This document shows positions 1 to 8,258 of a stretch of DNA of 64,000 bases, piece after piece. The DNA comes from Cyanobium sp. PLM2.Bin73 (GTDB lineage: Bacteria; Cyanobacteriota; Cyanobacteriia; PCC-6307; Cyanobiaceae), in the NCBI GenBank assembly GCA_007694915.1, contig REEV01000059.1:55588-119587 (forward strand), read 5' to 3'. Numbering within the stretch: the stretch's first letter is position 1; each line of letters starts with the position of its first letter. Under the pieces are notes generated by a model, which saw only the letters and a list, made by a program, of their open reading frames with translations, was not told where the DNA came from and did not search any database. The translations under genes and the position numbers were made by a program.

Positions 1-170
1 GCGATGGTCATGCCCTCGGTTTCCTCGCAGGGGCAGTAGACGCGGGCCACGCCCTCCAGCACCTCAATCGAGCTGCAGGCGGCGTGCAGATTGGAGTCGA
101 TCAGCACGGACTGGCCGGTCGGCACGCGGACGGCGGCCACGGGATCGTCGGGCAGGAAACGGAACCCCAT
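1..170 (-). CDS. Crp/Fnr-like transcriptional regulator, N-terminal part (truncated by window edge)
   Basis: An open frame runs leftward from ATG at 170 (a GTG lies directly before it at 173) to the window edge without a stop. The 56 visible residues begin MGFRFLPDDPVAAVRVP and contain EVLEGVARVYCPCEETEGM. This resembles the start of the beta-barrel effector domain of cyanobacterial Crp-family regulators, where a VLEG-R-Y segment precedes an EG-M strand. No helix-turn-helix can be seen because the gene leaves the window, so the family call is tentative. A long imperfect inverted repeat lies just upstream (191-246). The preceding gene on the same strand ends at 302, so this gene probably has its own promoter. 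Confidence 0.55.
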   Translation of the reverse strand, partial: MGFRFLPDDPVAAVRVPTGQSVLIDSNLHAACSSIEVLEGVARVYCPCEETEGMTI

Positions 171-190
171 CACGTGCGCAGCGGTGCTTG

Positions 191-246
191 TTGAGAACTG
201 CTCGCAACCTAGACGCCCAGGGTGCCCTTTTGCAAGCGATTCTCAA
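191..246. promoter_or_regulatory. Paired 17-bp imperfect inverted repeat upstream of the Crp-like gene
   Basis: TTGAGAACTGCTCGCAA (191-207) and TTGCAAGCGATTCTCAA (230-246) are inverted copies matching at 14 of 17 positions, separated by 22 bases. Each arm is itself a weak palindrome (TTG...CAA). The element lies 21 to 76 bases before the start codon of the leftward regulator gene. It could be a double operator, perhaps autoregulatory, or of Fur-family type. Which protein binds is unknown. Confidence 0.45.
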
Positions 247-301
247 TAGCAAGGGGCATTTGCAAGGCTGGGGCCCGGGCGGGCGTGGCCGGGGCCCGGT
301 C

Positions 302-1153
302 TCAGGCCAGGACCCGGTAAGTCGTGCGCAGCCGTTGTGAGCTGCCGGGCTGCAGCACCAGCCTCCTCTCGCCTGTGGCCAGGGAGCCGCGCGGGGCCGT
401 CCAGGGTTCGAGGCACGCCATCGGCCGGGGCGGGTCGCTCCAGATCACCACCAGGTCCAGGGGGGCGGTGGTCTCCAGCTCCAGCGCAGCGCCAGCACTG
501 GGGTCGAGCAGGCGCACCGTCTCTGCCGGACCGCTCAGCAGGTCCACCCCTTCGGCGAGCAGATCGAGCTGCTGGCCGGTGTCGCAGTTCTGGCCGGTGC
601 GTTGATCCAGCCCGCAGGCTGGCAGCCCTTCAAAGCGCGCCGTGGCCAGATCGGCGATGGCGAAGTAGGGGTGCAACCCGAAGCTGAAGGGCATGGCCTC
701 CTCGCCCTGGTTGTGCACCGCGGCCTGGATGTCCAGGACACCCCGAGCCAGCCGCACCTCGAGCTGCAGCAGGAACTGGAACGGGTAGTGCGCCAGGGTG
801 GCGCCACAGGACGCCAACTCCAGGACTACACCGCGGCCGTCCTGCAACGGACCCATCCGCCAGGGCTGATCGCGGGCGAACCCGTGCTGCGGCATGGGAA
901 AGTGCCCCTGGGACAGAGACAGGGTGTCGCCTGTCAGGCCCCCGCAGATCGGGAACAACACCGGGATGCCGCCGCGCACCGTCAGGGCCGGGTCGCTGAA
1001 GCGCTTGAGATCGAGATAGAGGCGTTCGCGCCCGCCGCTGCGCCAACCGCTGACCAACCCCCCACGCTCCGGCACCAGCCGCAGCAGATCACCACTGCCC
1101 GGATCGCTGAATTCCCAGTGGGGGTAGGGGGTGTCGCGACGAACCAGGACCAT
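302..1153 (-). CDS. Aldose 1-epimerase / hexose-6-phosphate mutarotase family protein
   Basis: A 283-residue protein of the galactose-mutarotase-like fold, expected to interconvert alpha and beta anomers of a hexose or hexose phosphate in the cytosol. Visible family signatures are the strand GGIPVLFPICG near residues 61-71, QHGFARDQPW with His90, GLHPYF with His161, and LEPWTAPRGS with Glu249. These are the positions of the conserved histidines and the catalytic glutamate in the family. Length is normal. Neighbouring genes do not indicate the sugar substrate. The YeaD-type hexose-6-phosphate group is the closest match I can suggest; the exact substrate is inferred. Confidence 0.85.
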   Translation of the reverse strand: MVLVRRDTPYPHWEFSDPGSGDLLRLVPERGGLVSGWRSGGRERLYLDLKRFSDPALTVRGGIPVLFPICGGLTGDTLSLSQGHFPMPQHGFARDQPWRMGPLQDGRGVVLELASCGATLAHYPFQFLLQLEVRLARGVLDIQAAVHNQGEEAMPFSFGLHPYFAIADLATARFEGLPACGLDQRTGQNCDTGQQLDLLAEGVDLLSGPAETVRLLDPSAGAALELETTAPLDLVVIWSDPPRPMACLEPWTAPRGSLATGERRLVLQPGSSQRLRTTYRVLA

Positions 1154-1170
1154 GGGGGGGGGTGCAGGGC

Positions 1171-1395
1171 TCAGCGACGAGGCTCGGAGCCACCGGTGCG
1201 CCGGCGGCTGGCCATGCTGGCGATCTTGTTCTCCACCGCCCGCACCAGCGACTTGCTGCGGTTCACCTCGCCGATCCGCTCGCCCTCCTTGGGCCTCACC
1301 AGGGGGTTCTCCCGCAGCTCACTGCGCAGCTGGCTCAGCAGGCGGAAGTGGGTGGTGGTGTTGTGCTTGCGCAAGACCGCGGGATCCCAGGCCAT
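1171..1395 (-). CDS. Small conserved cyanobacterial protein of unknown function
   Basis: A 74-residue, strongly basic protein starting MAWDPAVLRKHNTTTHFRLL and ending in an Arg-rich tail. The N-terminal pattern (MAWDPAVLRK.N.T.HFRLL.QLRSEL) matches a small protein I remember as widespread in cyanobacteria; no function is known to me. It has no membrane segment or signal peptide and looks helical. It ends 17 bases before the start of the mutarotase gene on the same strand, so the two may be cotranscribed. A possible -10 box (TAGGCT, minus strand, 1423-1418) lies 22 bases before the start codon. Confidence 0.75.
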   Translation of the reverse strand: MAWDPAVLRKHNTTTHFRLLSQLRSELRENPLVRPKEGERIGEVNRSKSLVRAVENKIASMASRRRTGGSEPRR

Positions 1396-1645
1396 GGAGT
1401 GGTGCTGTTGTGGGATCAGCCTATGGCCCAGGAGGCGGGCGGTTGTGATAAATTGTCAAAGACAACTGGAAGTCGATACGAGTTCGCTTTGGCCCGAGCC
1501 ACTTTGAGCTGAGCCTTCGGCTTTATGTCCCGGCCATTCGGCCCCGGCAACTACCCCCCCGGCCACTGATCCGCCCCTGGGCTGATCCCGAAGCCATCCA
1601 TCGGCACGCCAGTTCCGTCCAACCCTTTCACCCTCCCAAACGAGC

Positions 1646-2236
1646 ATGTCCCGCCTCGTCGGTCTGCAGGCCCCTGATTTCACAGCCACCGCTGTGGTGG
1701 ATCAGGAATTCCAGACGGTCACCCTGAGCCAGTACCGCGGCAAGTACGTGGTGCTCTTCTTCTACCCGCTTGATTTCACCTTCGTGTGCCCCACGGAGAT
1801 CACCGCCTTTTCCGACCGCTACGCCGACTTCACCAGCAAGAACACCGAAGTGCTGGGCGTGTCTGTTGACAGCCAATTCTCCCACCTGGCCTGGGTGCAG
1901 ACCGAGCGCACCAGCGGTGGCCTGGGCGAGTGCAAGTACCCCCTGGTGGCCGACCTCAAGAAGGACATCGCCCGCGCCTACAACGTGCTCGACGAGGAGG
2001 CCGGCGTGGCCCTGCGCGGACTGTTCATCATCGACCCCGAGGGAGTGATCATGCACAGCACGATCAACAACCTGCCCGTGGGCCGCAGCGTGGATGAGAC
2101 CCTGCGCGTGCTGCAGGCCTTCCAGTATGTGCAGAGCCACCCCGATGAGGTGTGCCCCGCCAACTGGCAGCCCGGCGACAAGACCATGAACCCCGACCCG
2201 GTGAAGTCCAAGGACTTCTTCGCGGCCGTCAACTGA
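1646..2236 (+). CDS. 2-Cys peroxiredoxin (thioredoxin peroxidase)
   Basis: A 196-residue typical 2-Cys peroxiredoxin that reduces hydrogen peroxide and alkyl peroxides with electrons from thioredoxin. The peroxidatic cysteine is Cys48 in FVCPTE and the resolving cysteine is Cys170 in EVCPANW. The GGLG motif found in hyperoxidation-sensitive peroxiredoxins is present before Cys-Lys-Tyr-Pro, and the chloroplast-type C-terminal tail follows. In cyanobacteria this enzyme protects against peroxide made by photosynthetic electron transport. It stands alone, divergent from the 74-residue gene, with a 250-base upstream region and a clear terminator, so it is probably monocistronic. Confidence 0.95.
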   Translation: MSRLVGLQAPDFTATAVVDQEFQTVTLSQYRGKYVVLFFYPLDFTFVCPTEITAFSDRYADFTSKNTEVLGVSVDSQFSHLAWVQTERTSGGLGECKYPLVADLKKDIARAYNVLDEEAGVALRGLFIIDPEGVIMHSTINNLPVGRSVDETLRVLQAFQYVQSHPDEVCPANWQPGDKTMNPDPVKSKDFFAAVN

Positions 2237-2253
2237 GCCGAGCCATTGTCAGG

Positions 2254-2277
2254 AGGGCCCCTTACGGGGCCTTTTTT
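2254..2277 (+). terminator. Rho-independent terminator after the peroxiredoxin gene
   Basis: GGCCCC (2256-2261), loop TTAC, GGGGCC (2266-2271), then six T residues (2272-2277). The stem can extend by a G-T and an A-T pair. It lies 17 bases after the peroxiredoxin stop and also separates it from the convergent purQ gene. Confidence 0.88.
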
Positions 2278-2289
2278 CATGCGCCCCGA

Positions 2290-2945
<656 letters not shown>

Positions 2946-2949
<4 letters not shown>

Positions 2950-3218
2950 GACTGTTCGCCCCCGGCCGGTTCGCGGATCTCCAGGCTCCAGTTCTCGATC
3001 ACCGGGTTGGCCAGCAGGCGATCGCTGAGCAGCTCCAGCTGGCGCTGGGCGGTGTCCCGGTCGGGGGCCTCCAGCTCCAGCTCGATGGCCTTGCCGATGC
3101 GGAGCTTGCGCACACCCTCCACTCCCAGCCGGGCTGCCGCCGCCCTGGTGGCCTCCCCGGCCGGATCGAGCACCGAAGGCCTCAGGGAAACCTGAACACG
3201 AGCGAGATAGGTGGGCAC
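2946..3218 (-). CDS. purS: Phosphoribosylformylglycinamidine synthase subunit PurS
   Basis: A 90-residue protein, the small structural subunit that bridges PurL and PurQ in the three-component FGAM synthase. It starts with GTG (plus-strand CAC at 3216-3218) and begins with the [18 protein letters not shown] segment typical of PurS, followed by [13 protein letters not shown]. Length is standard. It is the first gene of the purS-purQ pair. The AT-richer stretch just upstream (about 3228-3242) probably carries its promoter. Confidence 0.95.
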
Positions 3219-3241
3219 GGAAGAGCTGGTTTTGTTAAATC

Positions 3242-3664
3242 TTGGCAGTCCAGCGGTTTCATGCCTGCCCCGCGGTGGAGGTTGAAAGCAGATGCGGTGG
3301 CGCTGGTGCTACACCCTCCACCCCCCTAGGGTTCAGAGCTCCACTGAGCGTGGCGGCCCTGCTGGTCGCAACCCTCCTGGGCGGACTGCCGCCGGTGGCC
3401 CTGCAGTGCCGGCTCGATGGGGGACCCTGGCGGGACTGCCTGATGCGGATCGAGAGCATCGGCCAACGCTGGAGTCTGGAGGTGGACCGGGAGCAGCTGT
3501 GGTTTGAGCACGACGACCGGGGGCTGGTGCGAATGCGGCGCCGGGGCAGCTGGGTGCCGGTGGAACCCCACTGGAGCGCCGACGCCGCCCTGTGCTGGGA
3601 CGGCATCTGCGCCAAGGGTGAGATCCCCTCGATTGAGCTGAATCGGACCAGAGGGATCAGCTGA
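3242..3664 (+). CDS. Conserved hypothetical protein, probably secreted or membrane-anchored
   Basis: The open frame gives up to 140 residues. The stretch from CRLDGGPWRDCLMRIESIG to the end is compact, Trp- and Cys-rich (Cys in LQCRLDGG, WRDCLM, ALCWDGIC) and resembles small proteins I associate with marine picocyanobacteria. It is preceded by a hydrophobic run, VAALLVATLLGGLPPVAL, that could be a signal peptide. The start is uncertain. The longest frame begins with a weak TTG at 3242. A GTG at 3350 directly before the hydrophobic run, with a possible -10 box TAGGGT at 3327-3332, would give 104 residues. The stop overlaps the convergent cobW-like gene by 8 bases. Function unknown. Confidence 0.65.
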   Translation: MAVQRFHACPAVEVESRCGGAGATPSTPLGFRAPLSVAALLVATLLGGLPPVALQCRLDGGPWRDCLMRIESIGQRWSLEVDREQLWFEHDDRGLVRMRRRGSWVPVEPHWSADAALCWDGICAKGEIPSIELNRTRGIS

Positions 3665-4778
3665 GCAGGTCCCCCAGGGCGGACTGCAGGTCGTCGGCGG
3701 GCCGCTGAAAACCCAGCGCCACCACCTCCAGACCCGGCGGCGCATCGCTCTGGAGCCCTGCGGTATCGCTGAACCAGCTCTCCAGCCGCGGGCCCACGGC
3801 CTGGAGCTCCAGCACCCGGGCCTTGCCGCTCAGGCGCAGCCGGCCCTTGAGCCGCACCAGGCCGTGGCTCTGAATCAACTGGCGCAGGGCCCGCTCCACC
3901 TCGGCGCGCTCAAAGCATCCCGGCAGCTGCAGGGCCTGCGCCTCAATCGCCACATGGTGGTGATGCTCGTGGTCGTGGTGATGCTCGTGCTCATGGTCGT
4001 GGTCGTGCCCGGCGCCCTGGCCGTTGCTGCCGCCGGCGCGGTCCTGGTAGAGCCCCAGCACCAGTTCCGGCGCCACGGCACCCCGCGCCATCGGCAGCAC
4101 CGGCGTGCCCGCTCGGATGCCGCCCTCCACCCGCGCGCGCACCTGCCCTAGTCCGGCGGCATCCACACAGTCGGCCCGGCTGATCAGCACCAGATCGGCG
4201 CTGGCGAGCTGCTGGGCGAACAGCTCATCGATGGCGGTGGCGTGGTCGAGGCTGGGATCGGCCTGGCGCTGGGCCTCCAGCGCGGCCGGATCAGCCACCA
4301 CCGCGCCGGCGGCCAGCGCTTCACCGTCCACCACGGTGACTACCCCGTTCACCCGCGTGCGCGAGCGGATCGCGGGCCATTGGAACGCCGCCACCAGCGG
4401 CTCTGGAAGCGCCAGTCCGCTGGTTTCCACCACGATGCCGTCCAGTTGATCGGCCCGCTCCAGCAGGGTGGTCATGGTGGGCAGAAAATCGTCCTGCACC
4501 GTGCAGCACAGGCAGCCGTTGGTGAGTTCCACCAGGCGGCCGTCGAGCTCCTCCTCCGGGCAGAACCCGCAGCTTCGCAGCAGGTCGCCATCGATGCCCA
4601 CCTCACCGAACTCGTTCACGAGCACCGCCAGCCGCTGGCCGCTGCCCAGCAAGAGGCGGCGCAGCAGGGTGGTCTTGCCGGCGCCGAGAAATCCGGTCAC
4701 CACCGTCACCGGCAGGCGCCGCGCTGGTGCCACCGGCCCCGGACCGCCCGCGGGGGCTGGGATTGACGATCCGTTCAT
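3657..4778 (-). CDS. CobW-family metallochaperone GTPase with His-rich insert
   Basis: A 373-residue COG0523/CobW-type P-loop GTPase. Walker A is GFLGAGKTT at residues 29-37. The metal-binding CxCC motif is at 89-92 within TNGCLCCTV, and the DGIVVETSGL switch region follows. A linker at about residues 258-275 has 12 histidines interleaved with Asp and Glu, as in zinc- or cobalt-handling members. The C-terminal CobW_C domain follows. The usual NKxD base-specificity motif is SRAD here. The frame remains open upstream, but the start at 4778 overlaps the pentapeptide gene as ATGA and gives the normal N-terminus. The metal and client are unknown; no cobalamin genes are nearby. Confidence 0.9.
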   Translation of the reverse strand: MNGSSIPAPAGGPGPVAPARRLPVTVVTGFLGAGKTTLLRRLLLGSGQRLAVLVNEFGEVGIDGDLLRSCGFCPEEELDGRLVELTNGCLCCTVQDDFLPTMTTLLERADQLDGIVVETSGLALPEPLVAAFQWPAIRSRTRVNGVVTVVDGEALAAGAVVADPAALEAQRQADPSLDHATAIDELFAQQLASADLVLISRADCVDAAGLGQVRARVEGGIRAGTPVLPMARGAVAPELVLGLYQDRAGGSNGQGAGHDHDHEHEHHHDHEHHHHVAIEAQALQLPGCFERAEVERALRQLIQSHGLVRLKGRLRLSGKARVLELQAVGPRLESWFSDTAGLQSDAPPGLEVVALGFQRPADDLQSALGDLLS

Positions 4779-5320
4779 CGGCACCCCAGGCTTTCGCTGG
4801 TGCTCACACCGGTGAGCGGGTTGGTGCCGCTGGCGCGCTTGCAGAGCTGCTTCTGCTCCGGCAAATCCAGCACCGCATCGGTGAAATCGGCCCCATCGAT
4901 GCGGGCGCCGCTGAAGCGGCTCTGCATCAGCATCGCGTTGCGCAACACCGCCCCCTGCAGGTCGCTGTCGTCGAAGCGGCTGGCGTAGGCCACCACATCC
5001 TCGAGATTGGCCCCGCTCAGATCCGTGCTGCGCAGGTTGCTGTTGTTGAACACCGCGCCGCGCAGGTCGGAGTCGCTGAAGTTGTACCCCTCCAGGTCGG
5101 CCTTGAGAAATTCCGCCTGCAGCAACTGGCGGCCGTGCATGTCGGGCTGGATGTCCTGCAGGGCCCGCTGGCCGCGCAGCTCCGGTGCCGTGATCGCTGC
5201 GGCCGGGGGTGCTGACAGCAGCAGGCCGGCGGCTGCCAGCAGCAGCGCCAGCAGCAGGCCCAGGAGGGTCGTGGTGGCTGTCCGCGGCTTGGATCTGCTC
5301 AACGGCGGAGAGTTGGACAT
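4775..5320 (-). CDS. Pentapeptide-repeat protein with export signal
   Basis: A 181-residue protein. Residues about 1-44 carry a basic start and a long hydrophobic segment ending in APPAAAITAPE, a likely signal peptide, so the mature part should be outside the cytoplasm (lumen or periplasm). About 80 residues of A(D/N)LxX-type pentapeptides follow (AEFLKADLEGYNFSDSDLRG and onward), which form a right-handed beta-helix. A short Cys-containing tail ends LGCR. Cyanobacteria have many such proteins in the thylakoid lumen, with no agreed function. The stop overlaps the CobW start by 4 bases, so the two are likely cotranslated. The open frame continues upstream, but the signal peptide supports the start at 5320. 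Confidence 0.85.
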   Translation of the reverse strand: MSNSPPLSRSKPRTATTTLLGLLLALLLAAAGLLLSAPPAAAITAPELRGQRALQDIQPDMHGRQLLQAEFLKADLEGYNFSDSDLRGAVFNNSNLRSTDLSGANLEDVVAYASRFDDSDLQGAVLRNAMLMQSRFSGARIDGADFTDAVLDLPEQKQLCKRASGTNPLTGVSTSESLGCR

Positions 5321-5338
5321 GGGTGCGCACCTACGGTG

Positions 5339-5343
5339 AAGGA
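5339..5343 (+). promoter_or_regulatory. Shine-Dalgarno site deciding the start of the UPRTase-like gene
   Basis: AAGGA lies 7 bases before ATG 5351. It favours that start over the GTG at 5336, which would place the AAGGA inside the coding sequence. Confidence 0.5.
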
Positions 5344-5350
5344 TCAAGTT

Positions 5351-6007
5351 ATGGCAACCATGGCGATGACCCTGCGGGTGGTGGTGCCCCCCCATCCCCT
5401 GATCGGGCACTGGCTCTCGGTGCTGCGCGACCGTCGCACCCCCGCCCCGCTCTACGGCACCGCCACGGCCGAACTGGGACGCTGGCTCACCTATGAGGCC
5501 CTGCGCGACTGGCTGCCCCACCGCCCCGTCAACGTCGAGACCGACCGGGCCTGCTGCCAGGGCCAGGTGGTGGACGTGTCGGTGCCGATCCTGGCCATTC
5601 CCCTCTGCCCCGAAGGCCTGGGGCTCTGGGACGGGGCCAAGGCGGTGCTGCCCGCCGCCCGGGTGCAGCATCTGCACCGCGGCCAGCCGTTGCCTCTGGC
5701 CAGCATCGATCCGCGCTGTGGGGTGCTGGTGTTCGCCGCCGAAGTGGGTGGCCCCGGCGACCTCGACGCGCTGCTGGCAGCCTTGCGGGAGCGGGGTGTG
5801 AGCGGCCCGCGCCTGCGCGTGATCACCGCCCTGGCCGCCAGTGAGGGGCTCAAGCGGCTGGGCGAGTCGTTCGCCGACCTCATCCTCTACACCGCCTGCA
5901 TCGATCCCGAGCTCAGCGCCGAAGGCCACATCAGCCCGGGCATCGGCCAGGTGAATGAGCGCCTGTTCGGGGCCTCCCTCGCGGACGTGGCCGTCACGAC
6001 TGCCTAG
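5351..6007 (+). CDS. Uracil phosphoribosyltransferase homologue with degenerate active site
   Basis: A 218-residue protein with the UPRTase framework: VVVPPHPLIGHWL at the start, ELGRWLTYEALRDWLP, ERGVSGPRLRVITALAASEGLKRL, YTACIDPEL and a C-terminal PGIGQVNERLFG. Two catalytic signatures are altered. The PRPP loop, normally DPMLATGGS, reads VFAAEVGGPGD, and the conserved VLRAGLG reads LCPEGLG, losing the arginine. True UPRTases make UMP from uracil and PRPP. This copy may have lost that activity or changed substrate. Cyanobacterial homologues are usually annotated upp, but the sequence does not support the reaction. It is divergent from the pentapeptide gene with only 30 bases between. Confidence 0.75.
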   Translation: MATMAMTLRVVVPPHPLIGHWLSVLRDRRTPAPLYGTATAELGRWLTYEALRDWLPHRPVNVETDRACCQGQVVDVSVPILAIPLCPEGLGLWDGAKAVLPAARVQHLHRGQPLPLASIDPRCGVLVFAAEVGGPGDLDALLAALRERGVSGPRLRVITALAASEGLKRLGESFADLILYTACIDPELSAEGHISPGIGQVNERLFGASLADVAVTTA

Positions 6008-6047
6008 GCTCTGGCTGGAGCTGCCCTCCCCGTCCGGATCCCCTGCC

Positions 6048-6434
6048 ATGGCTGATCGCCACCCCCACGATCGCGCCCCCGCCGGCCGGGGCCGTGTGGA
6101 TGCGCTCAGCGCTGAGCGCTGCGATCAGAGTTCCGCCCTGCTGGCCAGTGCGGTTGCCGGTGCGGTGCTCGGAGCCGCCGGGCTGGCCTGGTGGCTGCTG
6201 TCGGTGGCGGAACGGCGGCGCCTGGCTGCCCGCCAGCAGCGCAATCTGGCCCTCTCACGTCTGCAGGGAGGCGCAGATCCCCACGACGAGCCCTTGCCGC
6301 GCCCGGCAGCCACCCCCCAGACGGTGGGGGAGGCCACAGCCCACGACCGGGATCTGCACGACAAGGTGCACGAACTCAACCAAGCCATCGAGGCGGTGCG
6401 CCGCCAGCTGGAGCAGCTGCAGCCCCAGGGCTGA
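6048..6434 (+). CDS. Conserved membrane-anchored coiled-coil protein
   Basis: A 128-residue protein from ATG 6048. A polar, basic N-terminus of about 25 residues is followed by one hydrophobic segment (SALLASAVAGAVLGAAGLAWWLLSV). A basic helix (ERRRLAARQQRNLALSR) comes next, then a C-terminal coiled coil (DLHDKVHELNQAIEAVRRQLEQL). It is probably a single-pass membrane protein. It follows the UPRTase-like gene on the same strand, 40 bases on. No family name recognised. Confidence 0.6.
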   Translation: MADRHPHDRAPAGRGRVDALSAERCDQSSALLASAVAGAVLGAAGLAWWLLSVAERRRLAARQQRNLALSRLQGGADPHDEPLPRPAATPQTVGEATAHDRDLHDKVHELNQAIEAVRRQLEQLQPQG

Positions 6435-6557
6435 CACCGCCGCGCTCGGAACCACTGCGCCGGCAACCGCTGCTCTGGTGAGCCTCACGCCATGGGCCAG
6501 CCGTTCGCTGCTGCCGCCGCTGGGTAGGTTGCTCAACAGCCTCAGCGCTCGCTCTCC

Positions 6558-8258
6558 ATGCTCCGCTCCGCCGCCGTCACCCAGGGCATTCAGCGCTCCC
6601 CGAACCGGGCCATGCTGCGGGCGGTGGGTTTCGGGGACGGCGACTTCAGCAAGCCGATCATCGGCATCGCCAACGCCTACAGCACCATCACCCCCTGCAA
6701 TCTCGGGCTCAACGATCTGGCCCGGCGGGCGGAACAGGCCGCCCATCTCGCCGGTGGCATGCCCCAGATGTTCGGCACCATCACGGTGAGTGATGGCATC
6801 TCCATGGGTACCGAGGGGATGAAGTATTCCCTGGTGAGCCGGGAAGTGATCGCTGACTCGATCGAAACCGCCTGCAACGCCCAGAGCATGGACGCTCTGC
6901 TGGCGATCGGTGGCTGCGACAAGAACATGCCCGGAGCCATGCTGGCCATGGCTCGCATGAACATTCCGGCCATCTTTGTGTATGGCGGCACGATCAAGCC
7001 GGGAAAACTGGGCGCCTGTGACCTCACGGTGGTGAGTGCCTTCGAGGCGGTGGGCCAGTTCAGCGGCGGCCAGATCGATGAGCAGCAGCTCACCGCCATC
7101 GAGAAGAACGCCTGCCCCGGTGCCGGCAGCTGTGGCGGCATGTTCACTGCCAACACGATGAGTGCCGCCTTCGAGGTGATGGGCCTGAGCCTGCCCTACA
7201 GCTCCACCATGGCTGCAGAGGACACGGAGAAGGCCGACAGCGCCGCCCGCAGCGCCGAGGTGTTGCTGGAGGCCGTGGAGGCCGACATCCGGCCGCGGGA
7301 TCTGCTCACCCGCGAGGCGTTCGAGAACGCCATCAGCGTGATCATGGCGGTGGGAGGGTCCACCAATTCGGTGCTGCATCTGCTGGCCGTGGCCCGCACC
7401 GCCGGCGTGCCCCTGGCGATCGAGGATTTCGAAGTGATCCGCCAGCGGGTACCGGTGATCTGCGACCTCAAGCCCAGTGGCCGCTACGTGACCGTGGATC
7501 TGCACAACGCCGGCGGCATCCCCCAGGTGATGAAACTGCTGCTCGATGCCGGCCTGCTGCACGGCGACTGCCGCACCATCGAGGGCAAGACCCTGCGCGA
7601 GGTGCTGGCCGCTGTGCCCTCCGAGCCGCCGGCGGGGCAGGACGTGATCCGCCCCCTGAGCAACCCTCTGTACGCCAAGGGGCACCTGGCGATCCTCAAG
7701 GGCAACCTGGCCGAGGAGGGCGCCGTGGCCAAGATCAGTGGCGTCAAGAACCCGGTGATCACCGGTCCGGCGCGGGTGTTCGAGAGCGAGGAGAGCTGCC
7801 TGGCCGCCATTCTCGACAAGCAGATCAACCCCGGCGATGTGGTGGTGGTGCGCAACGAGGGTCCGGTGGGAGGCCCCGGCATGCGCGAGATGCTCAGCCC
7901 CACCGCCGCCATCGTGGGCCAGGGCCTGCTCGATTCGGTGGCGCTGATCACCGACGGCCGCTTCTCGGGCGGTTCCTTCGGGCTGGTGATCGGTCACGTG
8001 GCCCCCGAGGCCGCCGTGGGTGGCACCATCGGTCTGGTGCAGGAGAGCGACAGCATCACCGTGGATGCCGACCAGCTGCTGATCCAGTTGAACGTGAGCG
8101 ATAAGGAGATAGCCCGCCGCCGCGCCGCCTGGGTGAAGCCCGAGCCCCGCTACCGCACCGGCGTGCTGGGCAAGTACGCCCGCCTGGTGAGCAGCAGCAG
8201 CCAGGGTGCGGTGACCGACCAGATCGAGCTCAGCCCGGGGGGCGGCGCCGGCCGCTGA
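6558..8258 (+). CDS. ilvD: Dihydroxy-acid dehydratase
   Basis: A 566-residue IlvD/Edd-family dehydratase that converts 2,3-dihydroxy-3-methyl acids to 2-oxo acids in valine and isoleucine synthesis. The three cluster-ligand cysteines are Cys47 (ITPCNLG), Cys120 ([10 protein letters not shown]) and Cys192 ([12 protein letters not shown]), the pattern of the [2Fe-2S] plant/cyanobacterial group. GRFSGGSFG and GPGMREML lie near the C-terminus as expected. Length is normal. It stands alone on the plus strand, with its stop codon touching that of the convergent gene. Confidence 0.97.
   Translation: MLRSAAVTQGIQRSPNRAMLRAVGFGDGDFSKPIIGIANAYSTITPCNLGLNDLARRAEQAAHLAGGMPQMFGTITVSDGISMGTEGMKYSLVSREVIADSIETACNAQSMDALLAIGGCDKNMPGAMLAMARMNIPAIFVYGGTIKPGKLGACDLTVVSAFEAVGQFSGGQIDEQQLTAIEKNACPGAGSCGGMFTANTMSAAFEVMGLSLPYSSTMAAEDTEKADSAARSAEVLLEAVEADIRPRDLLTREAFENAISVIMAVGGSTNSVLHLLAVARTAGVPLAIEDFEVIRQRVPVICDLKPSGRYVTVDLHNAGGIPQVMKLLLDAGLLHGDCRTIEGKTLREVLAAVPSEPPAGQDVIRPLSNPLYAKGHLAILKGNLAEEGAVAKISGVKNPVITGPARVFESEESCLAAILDKQINPGDVVVVRNEGPVGGPGMREMLSPTAAIVGQGLLDSVALITDGRFSGGSFGLVIGHVAPEAAVGGTIGLVQESDSITVDADQLLIQLNVSDKEIARRRAAWVKPEPRYRTGVLGKYARLVSSSSQGAVTDQIELSPGGGAGR

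Noticed and set aside
64..252. Minus-strand open frame of 62 codons at the left end
   Set aside because: Arg-rich shadow; the adjacent frame from 170 gives the Crp-like sequence and the two conflict.
602..1507. Plus-strand open frame of 301 codons opposite the mutarotase
   Set aside because: Antisense of the mutarotase and the 74-residue gene; composition is the His/Gln/Gly pattern of GC-rich reverse strands.
4779..5330. Upstream extension of the CobW frame
   Set aside because: It lies over the pentapeptide gene in another frame and has Arg/Gln-rich shadow composition; the family start is at 4778.
6255..7997. Minus-strand open frame of 580 codons
   Set aside because: Antisense shadow of ilvD, rich in His and Gly, no family motif.
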